This document shows positions 1-5,652 of a stretch of DNA of 5,780 bases, piece after piece. The DNA is from Paracoccaceae bacterium (GTDB lineage: Bacteria > Pseudomonadota > Alphaproteobacteria > Rhodobacterales > Rhodobacteraceae), in the NCBI GenBank assembly GCA_007131945.1, contig SLPP01000078.1, forward strand, positions 1 to 5,780. Direction: 5' to 3'. The notes under the pieces were generated by a model, which ran no database searches, was not told where the DNA came from, and saw only the letters and a list, made by a program, of their open reading frames with translations. How positions within the stretch are numbered: position 1 is the stretch's first letter; every line of letters starts with the position of its first letter. The position numbers and the translations under genes are program-made.

Positions 1-2
1 CG

Positions 3-560
3 ACGCCGCGCCCCTGGATCGAGGCAATCGAGGCGACGCTGGGCGCCGGGGCCAGCACGGCGCAGCGGCGCGCGGCGGCGCAGCGGGCGCTGCGGATCGC
101 CCTGCAGGAAGGCTGGCGCGGGCCGCGCCTCGCGCTGAGCCTGTTGCTGAGCGCCCGCATCGCCCCGCGCGAAGAGGCCGAGGCCGCCTTCGCCGCGCTG
201 CTGGCCGCGGGCGAGATCTACCGCAGGCTCCCCGGCGGCGAGGTGCATGCCGCCCATGTCGACATGCATCTGGCAGTGCAGGCGCTCGCCGCCGGCCGCT
301 ACGATCTGGTGTTGACGCTGACCGAACGCGCTCTGCCCTACGCGATCCGCACCGAGAACGCGGCCTTCCAGGCCTCGCTGGTCTTCCTGCAGGCCGAGGC
401 GCTGGAGCAGCGTGGGGAGGCGCAGCGCGCCGCCCGGCTGCGCATGGACGTCATGCCCGCCGCGCGCTATGGATTCGGCTCGCCGGCGGCAGTGCAGGCG
501 CGGCTCGACGAGGTGGTGCGTCTCGGCGCGTTCTCGCGCCGGGTGGCGGCGGCCGAGTGA
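3..560 (+). CDS. 3' part of a helical, TPR-like hypothetical protein
   Basis: The frame is open from the left edge to a TGA at 558-560, giving 185 visible residues. The true start lies upstream of the window, so this is a partial gene. The protein is rich in Ala, Arg, Leu and Glu and looks entirely helical. The stretch encoded at about 270-430 has the alternating small/large pattern of tetratricopeptide-like helix pairs (for example LAVQALAAGRYDLVLTLTER followed by a second helix with AFQASLVFLQAEALEQRG). No signal peptide, membrane segment or catalytic motif is visible in this portion. A small membrane protein gene starts 35 bases after the stop on the same strand, so the two may share a transcript. 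I do not recognise the family. A scaffold or protein-interaction role would fit TPR-like helices, but that is only inference. Confidence 0.75.
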   Translation, partial: TPRPWIEAIEATLGAGASTAQRRAAAQRALRIALQEGWRGPRLALSLLLSARIAPREEAEAAFAALLAAGEIYRRLPGGEVHAAHVDMHLAVQALAAGRYDLVLTLTERALPYAIRTENAAFQASLVFLQAEALEQRGEAQRAARLRMDVMPAARYGFGSPAAVQARLDEVVRLGAFSRRVAAAE

Positions 561-580
561 ACCGGGAGACGGCAGGGACG

Positions 581-594
581 GGAAGGAAGGAAGG
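581..594 (+). promoter_or_regulatory. purine-rich ribosome binding site, triplicated GGAA
   Basis: The run GGAAGGAAGGAAGG ends one base before the ATG at 596. It supplies several Shine-Dalgarno-like registers at usable spacing. It supports the ATG at 596 rather than the in-frame GTG at 557, which overlaps the previous stop codon and would add 13 polar residues in front of the first membrane helix. Confidence 0.6.
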
Positions 595-595
595 C

Positions 596-760
596 ATGAT
601 CATCATCGCGGGGCTCCTGGGCGGCGCGGCCTGGGGCGCGGTCAATGCGCGCAAGCGCGGCGGCAACCGGCTGGACATGCTGCAATACGCCGCCGTCTGG
701 GGCATCATCGGCGGCCTTCTGGGACTGGTCGCGACGATGCTTGTCGAACGGATGATCTGA
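596..760 (+). CDS. small two-helix membrane protein (54 aa)
   Basis: This gene encodes a 54-residue protein. A first hydrophobic segment (about residues 1-16, starting MIIIAGLLGG) is followed by a basic loop with the sequence NARKRGGNRLD (about 17-27). A second hydrophobic helix covers about residues 30-49, and a short charged tail ends at VERMI. The positive loop between two helices predicts a hairpin with the loop in the cytoplasm. From memory, very similar short proteins with the RRGGNRLDMLQYA-type loop are common in Rhodobacteraceae, where some are labelled apolipoprotein acyltransferase. At this length it cannot be that enzyme, so the label should not be carried over. The stop codon overlaps the start of the VWA gene by one base (TGATG), which suggests coupled translation and perhaps a shared task. 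Function is unknown. Confidence 0.8.
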   Translation: MIIIAGLLGGAAWGAVNARKRGGNRLDMLQYAAVWGIIGGLLGLVATMLVERMI

Positions 761-1944
761 TGTTCCTGCCCTTCTACGAGAGCCTTCGCCAGCATGCCGT
801 GCCGGTCAGCCTGCGCGAGTACCTGGGCTTTCTGGAGGCGCTGCAGGCGGGGCTGGCGCAGTTCGATGCCGAGGGCTTCTACTACCTCGCGCGCACGACG
901 ATGGTGAAGGACGAGCGCCATATCGACCGGTTCGACCGCGCCTTCGCCCATAGTTTCAAGGGGCTGGAGGCGATCGATGCCGGCGCGGTGGTCGAGGCGC
1001 TGGAGCTTCCGGCCGAGTGGCTGGAGAAGATGCTCGAAAAGAACCTGACCGAGGAGGAGCGCGCGAAGATCGAGGCGCTGGGCGGGTTCGAGAAGCTGAT
1101 GGAGACGCTGAGGAAGCGGCTGGCGGAGCAGAAGGGCCGCCACCAGGGCGGCAGCAAGTGGATAGGAACCGGCGGCACCTCCCCCTTCGGCGCCTATGGC
1201 TACAACCCCGAAGGCGTGCGGATCGGGCAGGAGAAGGGCCGTCACGGTCGCGCGGTAAAGGTCTGGGACAAGAGGGAATTCCGCGATCTCGACGACACGG
1301 TGGAGCTGGGCACTCGCAACATCAAGGTAGCGCTGAAGCGGCTCCGGCGGTGGGCGCGGGACGGGGCTGCGGAGGAACTGGACCTCGACGGGACGATCCG
1401 GGCGACGGCGGAGCATGGATATCTCGACGTGCAGACGCGTCCCGAGCGGCGCAACGCGGTCAAGGTCCTGCTTCTGCTGGATATCGGCGGCTCGATGGAT
1501 CCCTATGTGCGCGTCGTCGAGGAGCTGTTCAGCGCCGCGCGGGCCGAGTTCAAGCATCTGGAACACTACTACTTTCACAACTGCCTTTACGAATTTGTCT
1601 GGCGAGACAACGCCCGGCGGTGGTCGGAACGCACCCCTTCATGGGAAATGCTGCGCACCTATGGCACTGATTACAAGTGCATTTTCGTCGGCGACGCGAC
1701 CATGTCGCCCTACGAGATCGCCTATGTCGGCGGCGCCAACGAGCACTGGAACGAGGAGGCCGGGGCGACCTGGCTCGACCGCGCGCGGGCGCAATGGCCG
1801 GACCATCTGTGGATCAACCCCACGCCCGAGACCTACTGGCCGCATACACAGTCGATCCGCATGATCCGCGAGATCTTCGAGGACCGGATGGTGCCGATGA
1901 CGCTGGACGGGCTGTCGCGCGGGATGCGGCTGCTCACCCGCTGA
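760..1944 (+). CDS. VWA domain-containing protein, CoxE-like (394 aa)
   Basis: The protein begins MFLPFYESLRQHAVPVSLRE, the N-terminal pattern typical of the CoxE-like VWA family, and this fixes the ATG at 760, which overlaps the previous stop. Residues 1-85 are helical. About 86-165 is charged, with a Gly-rich stretch (GTGGTSPFGAYGYN at about 136-149). The VWA fold starts near residue 233. Its metal-ion-dependent adhesion site is visible as LLLLDIGGSMD, with D241, G243 and S245, followed by YGTDYK (T303) and GDATM (D312). The usual DxSxS motif is DxGxS here. Family members commonly work with a MoxR-type AAA+ ATPase, in some cases for metal-cofactor insertion or complex assembly. No such ATPase is in this window. 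There is no signal peptide, so the protein is probably cytoplasmic. The family call is firm; the target of the protein is unknown. Confidence 0.9.
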   Translation: MFLPFYESLRQHAVPVSLREYLGFLEALQAGLAQFDAEGFYYLARTTMVKDERHIDRFDRAFAHSFKGLEAIDAGAVVEALELPAEWLEKMLEKNLTEEERAKIEALGGFEKLMETLRKRLAEQKGRHQGGSKWIGTGGTSPFGAYGYNPEGVRIGQEKGRHGRAVKVWDKREFRDLDDTVELGTRNIKVALKRLRRWARDGAAEELDLDGTIRATAEHGYLDVQTRPERRNAVKVLLLLDIGGSMDPYVRVVEELFSAARAEFKHLEHYYFHNCLYEFVWRDNARRWSERTPSWEMLRTYGTDYKCIFVGDATMSPYEIAYVGGANEHWNEEAGATWLDRARAQWPDHLWINPTPETYWPHTQSIRMIREIFEDRMVPMTLDGLSRGMRLLTR

Positions 1945-2248
1945 GGGGCATGGTTAACGTGGTCTTGCGCCGGCGCTCGGCGGTGGCGACGGGATCTGCC
2001 GGGATTGCGGGGAAAACCCTGTCTGCACTGGGAAAACGGGTGTCACAAAGCGTAGGACAGGCGTAGGGCAGATCCGGCCATATGGTCCTCAGCGGCCGGG
2101 TATCGGGCCGGAGCGTTGGGGCTGGATCGGCGCGGGTCCCGCCGGAGGTGCGGCGCGCGGGCGGGCGCGGGGCCACGCCGCAGAAAGGGTTTGAACCCCG
2201 CGGCGAATCCCGGCAGAAACCCCGCACGGGGTTGCCGGGAGGGAGGCG
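1945..2248 (+). other. 304-base intergenic leader before the valine operon
   Basis: No convincing gene lies here; open frames across it on both strands are extensions of shadow frames. It should carry the promoter and 5' UTR of the downstream operon, but I cannot place a confident -35/-10 pair. Several short repeats stand out. GGGAAAAC occurs at 2010-2017 and again at 2030-2037, a 20-base step. CGTAGGACAG (2051-2060) is followed by CGTAGGGCAG (2062-2071), an 11-base step. GGCCATATGGTC (2076-2087) is a near-palindrome. CGGCC (2093-2097) can pair with GGCCG (2106-2110). The 3' end forms the hairpin annotated separately. Any of the upstream repeats could be regulator sites, but none matches an operator I can name. 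Confidence 0.5.
2187..2240 (+). promoter_or_regulatory. leader hairpin with competing arms, next to the SD of the valine operon
   Basis: TCCCGGC (2208-2214) plus AACCCCG (2218-2224) pair perfectly with CGGGGTT (2227-2233) plus GCCGGGA (2234-2240). That gives 14 base pairs in two blocks, with a three-base bulge AGA on the left arm and a nominal two-base loop CA (in practice a GCAC tetraloop). The right arm includes bases 2238-2240 of the best-spaced Shine-Dalgarno, GGAGG at 2238-2242, so the folded form would partly hide the ribosome site. Upstream, GGGTTT (2187-2192) can pair with AAACCC (2217-2222) inside the left arm, or GGGTT can pair locally with AACCC (2194-2198). AACCCCGC also occurs twice, at 2194-2201 and 2218-2225. 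Alternative folds are therefore possible. There is no U-tract, so an intrinsic terminator is unlikely. A regulatory role is inference. Confidence 0.5.
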
Positions 2249-3394
2249 ATGGATTTCGCACTCAGCGAGGAACAGGTCGCGATCTTCGACATGGCGCGGG
2301 ATTTCGGCGCCGAGCATATCGCGCCCTTTGCCCGCGACTGGGAGGCCGAGGGAACGATCCCGCGCGATCTCTGGCCGAAGCTGGCCGAGCTGGGCTTCGG
2401 CGGGCTCTATGTCAGCGAGGAGGCAGGCGGCGCCGGACTCACACGCCTCGACGCGGTGCTGGTCTTCGAGGCGCTGAGCATGGCCTGCCCCTCGGTCGCG
2501 TCGTTCCTGTCGATCCACAACATGTGCGCGGCGATGCTGGACAAGTTCGCCGGCGACGACGTCAAGGCGCGCATCCTTGCGCCGGCGGTGCAACTGGAAA
2601 CGGTGCTCAGCTACTGCCTGACCGAGCCGGGCTCGGGCTCGGACGCCGCGGCGCTGAAGACGCGCGCCGAGCGGACGAACGAGGGCTACGTGCTCAACGG
2701 CAGCAAGGCCTTCATCTCGGGCGGCGGTTATTCCGACGCCTATGTGGTGATGTGCCGAACGGGCGGGCCGGGGCCGAAGGGGATCTCGACGCTCGTTGTC
2801 GAGGCGGGCGCCGAGGGGCTCAGTTTCGGCGGGCTCGAGGACAAGATGGGCTGGCGCGCGCAGCCCACCCGGCAGGTGCAGTTCGACGATTGCAGGGTGC
2901 CGGCCGGGAACCTCGTCGGCGAGGAGGGCCAGGGGTTCAGATACGCGATGAACGGGCTCGATGGCGGGCGGCTGAACATCGCCGCCTGTTCGATCGGCGG
3001 CGCGCAGGCAGCGCTCGACGCGACGCTGGCCTACATGGGCGAACGCAAGGCCTTCGGGCAAAGGCTCGACGCGTTCCAGGCGCTGCAGTTCCGGCTCGCC
3101 GATCTGGAGATCGAGTTGCAGGCGGCGCGCATCTTCCTGCGCCAGGCGGCGTGGAAGCTGGACCGGGGCGCGGCGGATGCGACGAAGTTCTGCGCCATGG
3201 CCAAGGCCTTCGCCACCGAGACCGGCAGCCGGGTCGCGGACCAGTGCCTGCAGCTGCATGGCGGCTACGGCTACCTGGCCGATTACGGGATCGAGAAGAT
3301 CGTGCGCGATCTGCGCGTGCACCAGATCCTCGAGGGAACGAACGAGATCATGCGCCTGATCACCGCGCGCACGCTTCTGGCGGAGCGCGGCTGA
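2249..3394 (+). CDS. acyl-CoA dehydrogenase, probable isobutyryl-CoA dehydrogenase (381 aa)
   Basis: This is a full-length FAD-dependent acyl-CoA dehydrogenase, expected to oxidise isobutyryl-CoA to methacrylyl-CoA and pass electrons to electron-transfer flavoprotein in the cytoplasm. The N-terminal helical domain (about 1-115) contains SIHNMCAAMLDKF (88-100). The FAD/substrate signature SYCLTEPGSGSDA is at 121-133, GSKAFISGG at 151-159, VVMCRTGGPGPKGIS at 166-180, RKAFGQ at 266-271 and LHGGYGYL at 336-343. The catalytic base is Glu362 in ILEGTNEIM. Several stretches closely match mammalian ACAD8 as I recall it, notably SIHNMCA, the SYCLTEPGSGSDAA block, CRTGGPGPKGIS and RVHQILEG, favouring isobutyryl-CoA over straight-chain substrates. 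The following two genes also belong to valine catabolism. The ATG at 2249 follows a good SD and gives the normal family length. A 2-methylbutyryl-CoA or other short branched substrate remains possible. Confidence 0.93.
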   Translation: MDFALSEEQVAIFDMARDFGAEHIAPFARDWEAEGTIPRDLWPKLAELGFGGLYVSEEAGGAGLTRLDAVLVFEALSMACPSVASFLSIHNMCAAMLDKFAGDDVKARILAPAVQLETVLSYCLTEPGSGSDAAALKTRAERTNEGYVLNGSKAFISGGGYSDAYVVMCRTGGPGPKGISTLVVEAGAEGLSFGGLEDKMGWRAQPTRQVQFDDCRVPAGNLVGEEGQGFRYAMNGLDGGRLNIAACSIGGAQAALDATLAYMGERKAFGQRLDAFQALQFRLADLEIELQAARIFLRQAAWKLDRGAADATKFCAMAKAFATETGSRVADQCLQLHGGYGYLADYGIEKIVRDLRVHQILEGTNEIMRLITARTLLAERG

Positions 3395-4419
3395 TGGAAG
3401 AGGTCATCATCCGCAGGCAGGGCGCGGCGGGCTGGATCACGCTGAACCGGCCCAAGGCGCTGAACGCGCTCACGCATGACATCTGCCTGAAGGTCGAGGC
3501 GGCGCTCGACCGCTGGCGCGACGATCCGGGCGTCAGGCTCGTCCTCCTCGACGGCGCCGGCGACCGCGCCTTCTGCGCCGGCGGCGACATCGCGCAGGTC
3601 TGGCAGGCCGGCAAGACGGGCGACCAGTCGGTCGGCCGCGACTTCTGGCGCGACGAATACCGGATGAACGTGAAGCTCGCCCGCTACGGCAAGCCGATCG
3701 TCGCCTTCCTGCACGGCTTCGTCATGGGCGGTGGCGTCGGGCTGGGCGGGCATGTCCGCCACCGGGTCGTCGGCGAGACGACGCAGGTCGCCATGCCCGA
3801 ATGCGGCATCGGGCTGATCCCGGACGTGGGCGGCACCTGGCTTCTGGGCCGCGCGCCCGGCCAGCTCGGCCCCTATCTGGGGCTGAGCGCGGCGCGGATG
3901 GGGCCGGGTGACGCGATCCATGCCGGTTTCGCCGATGCCTTCGTGCCCGAGGCCGAATGGGAGGGTCTGAAGGCACGGCTCGCCGAGAGCGGCGATATCG
4001 CCGCCCTGCCCCGCCATGCCGCGCCGGAAAGCCCGCTGGCGTCGGCGCAGGCGAAGATCGACCGGCTCTTCGCCGGCGCGAGCGTGCCCGCGATCGTCGC
4101 GGCGCTGGAAGCGGAGGACGGGGAGCTTGCCGGCGCGGCGCTCAAGGCGATCCGGCGCAACTCGCCCCTGTCGATGGCCTCGACGCTCGCCATGCTGCGC
4201 CCGCCGCCGGGCGACATCGTGGCCGCGATCCGGCAGGAATTCCGCTGGACCTGGCGGTCGATGGAGAAGGGCGACTTCCTCGAAGGCGTGCGGGCGCAGA
4301 TCATCGACAAGGACCGCAACCCGAAATGGCGCCATGCAAGGCCCGAGGACGTGACCGAGGCCGAGGTGGCGGCGATGCTGGCGCCGCTGGGAACGGATGA
4401 ATGGGAGGAGACGACATGA
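3394..4419 (+). CDS. 3-hydroxyisobutyryl-CoA hydrolase, crotonase superfamily (341 aa)
   Basis: This crotonase-fold enzyme most likely hydrolyses 3-hydroxyisobutyryl-CoA to 3-hydroxyisobutyrate and CoA, the step that pulls valine breakdown past toxic methacrylyl-CoA. Motifs in order are ITLNRPKALNALT (15-27), RAFCAGGDI (58-66, oxyanion-hole Gly), KPIVAFLHGFVMGGGVGLGG (100-119, second oxyanion Gly), and MPECGIGLIPDVGGTW (134-149). Glu136 and Asp144 sit eight residues apart, the spacing of the catalytic Glu and Asp of human HIBCH. The length of 341 aa and the C-terminal extension (RRNSPLSMASTLAM near 254-267, then FRWTWRSMEKGDFLEGVRA near 283-301) fit HIBCH rather than the shorter enoyl-CoA hydratases of about 260 aa. 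The ATG overlaps the dehydrogenase stop (TGATG), with a weak GGAG at 3382-3385. Generic labels such as enoyl-CoA hydratase/isomerase would be imprecise. Confidence 0.93.
   Translation: MEEVIIRRQGAAGWITLNRPKALNALTHDICLKVEAALDRWRDDPGVRLVLLDGAGDRAFCAGGDIAQVWQAGKTGDQSVGRDFWRDEYRMNVKLARYGKPIVAFLHGFVMGGGVGLGGHVRHRVVGETTQVAMPECGIGLIPDVGGTWLLGRAPGQLGPYLGLSAARMGPGDAIHAGFADAFVPEAEWEGLKARLAESGDIAALPRHAAPESPLASAQAKIDRLFAGASVPAIVAALEAEDGELAGAALKAIRRNSPLSMASTLAMLRPPPGDIVAAIRQEFRWTWRSMEKGDFLEGVRAQIIDKDRNPKWRHARPEDVTEAEVAAMLAPLGTDEWEETT
4403..4410 (+). promoter_or_regulatory. ribosome binding site of mmsB, inside the hydrolase gene
   Basis: GGGAGGAG lies five bases before the ATG at 4416. It decides the start. 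An in-frame ATG at 4401 would place the Shine-Dalgarno inside the coding sequence and add MGGDD in front of the Rossmann motif, so 4416 is preferred. Confidence 0.75.
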
Positions 4420-5285
4420 GGATCGGTTTCATCGGGCTTGGCAACATGGGCGCGCCGATGGCCGCGAACCTCGCGCGCGCGGGCCACGAGGTGACGGGCT
4501 TCGACCTCGCCGCCCGGCCCGAAGGGATCGCCATGGCCGAGAGCGCGGCGGCGGCCGCAAGAGGCGCCGAGGTGGTCATCACCATGCTGCCCAACGGCGA
4601 GATCCTGCGCGCGGTGGCGGCCGAGGTGATTCCGGCGATGGAGCGGGGCGCGGTCCTCTGCGACTGCTCGACCGTGGACGTCGAAAGCGCCCGCGCGGTG
4701 GCCGGTCAGGCCGAGGCGGCCGGGCTCGGCGCGCTCGACGCGCCCGTGTCCGGCGGGGTCGGCGGGGCGGCGGCGGGAACGCTGACCTTCATGGTCGGCG
4801 GCGCGGACGCGGCCTTCGCCAAGGCGAAGCCGCTTTTCGAGGTCATGGGCCAGAAGGCGGTGCATTGCGGCGGCCCCGGCGCCGGGCAGGCGGCGAAGAT
4901 CTGCAACAACATGATCCTCGGCGTGACCATGATCGCCACCTGCGAGGCCTTCGCGCTCGCCGACAAGCTGGGGCTGGACCGCGCGAGGATGTTCGACGTG
5001 GTCTCGACGTCGTCGGGTTATTCCTGGACGATGAATGCCTATTGCCCGGCGCCGGGGGTGGGCCCGAAAAGCCCGGCCGACAACGACTACAGGCCCGGCT
5101 TCGCGGCGGAGCTGATGCTCAAGGACCTGCGGCTAAGCCAGCAGGCGGCCGAGGCGGCCGATGCCGACACGCCGATGGGCGAGCTCGCCGCGAAGCTCTA
5201 CGCCCGCTTCGTCGAGGAGGAGGACGGGCGCGGCCGCGACTTCTCGGCCATGCTGCCCCGGTTCGAGAAGCGCCAGCGCGGCTGA
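4416..5285 (+). CDS. mmsB: 3-hydroxyisobutyrate dehydrogenase (289 aa)
   Basis: This enzyme oxidises 3-hydroxyisobutyrate to methylmalonate semialdehyde with NAD+. The protein opens MRIGFIGLGNMGAPMAANLA, the Rossmann dinucleotide fold of the beta-hydroxyacid dehydrogenase family. Asp30 at the end of the second strand (VTGFDLA) favours NAD+ over NADP+. The substrate-binding signature DAPVSGGVGGAAAGTLTFMVGG is at about 108-129; its core DAPVSGG is diagnostic. The catalytic Lys161 and Asn165 lie in GAGQAAKICNNMIL. The C-terminal domain includes STSSGYSW (197-204) and LMLKDLRLS (233-241). The length is normal. The start overlaps the hydrolase stop by four bases (ATGA), so the gene is the third member of a translationally coupled operon. 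A related family member such as tartronate semialdehyde reductase is possible, but the signatures and the neighbours favour MmsB. Confidence 0.95.
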   Translation: MRIGFIGLGNMGAPMAANLARAGHEVTGFDLAARPEGIAMAESAAAAARGAEVVITMLPNGEILRAVAAEVIPAMERGAVLCDCSTVDVESARAVAGQAEAAGLGALDAPVSGGVGGAAAGTLTFMVGGADAAFAKAKPLFEVMGQKAVHCGGPGAGQAAKICNNMILGVTMIATCEAFALADKLGLDRARMFDVVSTSSGYSWTMNAYCPAPGVGPKSPADNDYRPGFAAELMLKDLRLSQQAAEAADADTPMGELAAKLYARFVEEEDGRGRDFSAMLPRFEKRQRG

Positions 5286-5334
5286 CCCCAAGCGGGGCGG
5301 TCGGCGCGCGATGGCCATGACCGCCACCGCGCGC
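5286..5334 (+). terminator. possible 3' end structure of the valine operon
   Basis: Directly after the mmsB stop, CCCC (5286-5289) can pair with GGGG (5294-5297) over the loop AAGC. GGCGGTC (5296-5302) is exactly complementary to GACCGCC (5319-5325), and GCGCGCG (5304-5310) to CGCGCGC (5328-5334). The last two pairings interleave, so only one can form at a time. No T-run follows any of them, so a classic intrinsic terminator is not supported. It may be a Rho-type end or an mRNA-stabilising structure. Confidence 0.25.
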
Positions 5335-5390
5335 GGTGATCATCACGGCCCGCCGATCCCGCCGTGAATGCGCCGGGGCCAGACCTTTCA

Positions 5391-5440
5391 CCAAGGTTAA
5401 TTTTCTGATTTAATGACTATATAACAATACGTTGCCGAAA
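5391..5440. other. AT-rich stretch at a composition break
   Basis: This stretch (with GGTTAATTTTCTGATTTAAT, then a TATATAAC block at 5418-5425) is far richer in A+T than anything to its left. TATAAC at 5420-5425 resembles a -10 box on the plus strand, but no good -35 box sits 16-18 bases upstream; the best is TTAATT at 5397. The two TTAA words (5397-5400 and 5410-5413) are nine bases apart, not the seven of a CtrA site. It may be promoter-like DNA or the edge of inserted DNA. Confidence 0.35.
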
Positions 5441-5641
5441 GGTCCAAATTTGGACCGCTGGCTCTGCCGCGCCCGCCGCCGTCAGTTCCCGGTAAACATC
5501 GGTCAACTGATCCCGATAGAAACTTTCCCCCAGGACATGGTCGAAACGAACGCCCAGCCGCTCATAGACCGAAGCAAAAGCTTGGTAGCTGATTCGGTTG
5601 ATTTCCTTCCAGAGTTCGAGGTTTTCCGCATCTCCCTGCTG
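5417..5641 (-). pseudogene. fragment resembling arginyl-tRNA synthetase (internal core piece)
   Basis: On the minus strand the frame running down to a TAG at 5417-5419 contains QQGDAENLELWKEI, then ISYQAFASVYERLGVRFDHV, then LGESFYRDQLTDVYRELTA. This order (QQGD, LW, then YERLGVRFDHVLGESFY) is how I recall the catalytic core of bacterial class I arginyl-tRNA synthetases just after the HIGH region. Only about 62 residues look family-like; a whole enzyme has about 550-600. There is no start codon in this frame upstream of the similarity, and an in-frame stop lies at 5771-5773. The last 12 residues before the TAG do not look like the family, and they begin at the palindrome. It is therefore a broken remnant. 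The motif is, as far as I recall, unlike the usual alphaproteobacterial ArgRS, suggesting foreign origin. The identification rests on memory of motifs only. Confidence 0.6.
5441..5456. repeat. perfect 16-bp palindrome
   Basis: GGTCCAAATTTGGACC is fully self-complementary with no central gap. It lies between the AT-rich stretch and the point where the arginyl-tRNA synthetase-like similarity ends (about 5458). A dimeric repressor operator is one reading; the scar or end of a mobile or recombined segment is another. I do not recognise it as the operator of a named regulator. Confidence 0.6.
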
Positions 5642-5652
5642 GCTGCTTCGTC

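Noticed and set aside
412..759. Extending the VWA gene upstream in frame to 412
   Set aside because: The extra residues are Arg/Gly/Pro-rich shadow sequence over two other genes; the family N-terminus begins at MFLPFYESLR at 760.
451..1578. 375-codon open frame on the minus strand over the small membrane protein and VWA genes
   Set aside because: It is antisense to two genes with convincing protein features, and its composition is that of a shadow frame.
1934..3322. 462-codon open frame on the minus strand across the leader and the acyl-CoA dehydrogenase
   Set aside because: It is antisense to a gene with full catalytic motifs, and its His/Arg/Pro/Leu-rich translation is a high-GC shadow without recognisable domains.
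3283..4335. 350-codon minus-strand frame over the hydrolase gene
   Set aside because: The plus strand encodes an intact crotonase-family enzyme with both catalytic residues; the minus reading is Arg/Pro/Ala-rich with no motif.
5336..5346. GTGATCATCAC inverted repeat as an operator
   Set aside because: It is only an 11-base odd palindrome with no extension outside it and no promoter nearby; chance is likely.
5397..5413. CtrA binding site (two TTAA words)
   Set aside because: The words are separated by nine bases, not the seven of the TTAA-N7-TTAA consensus.
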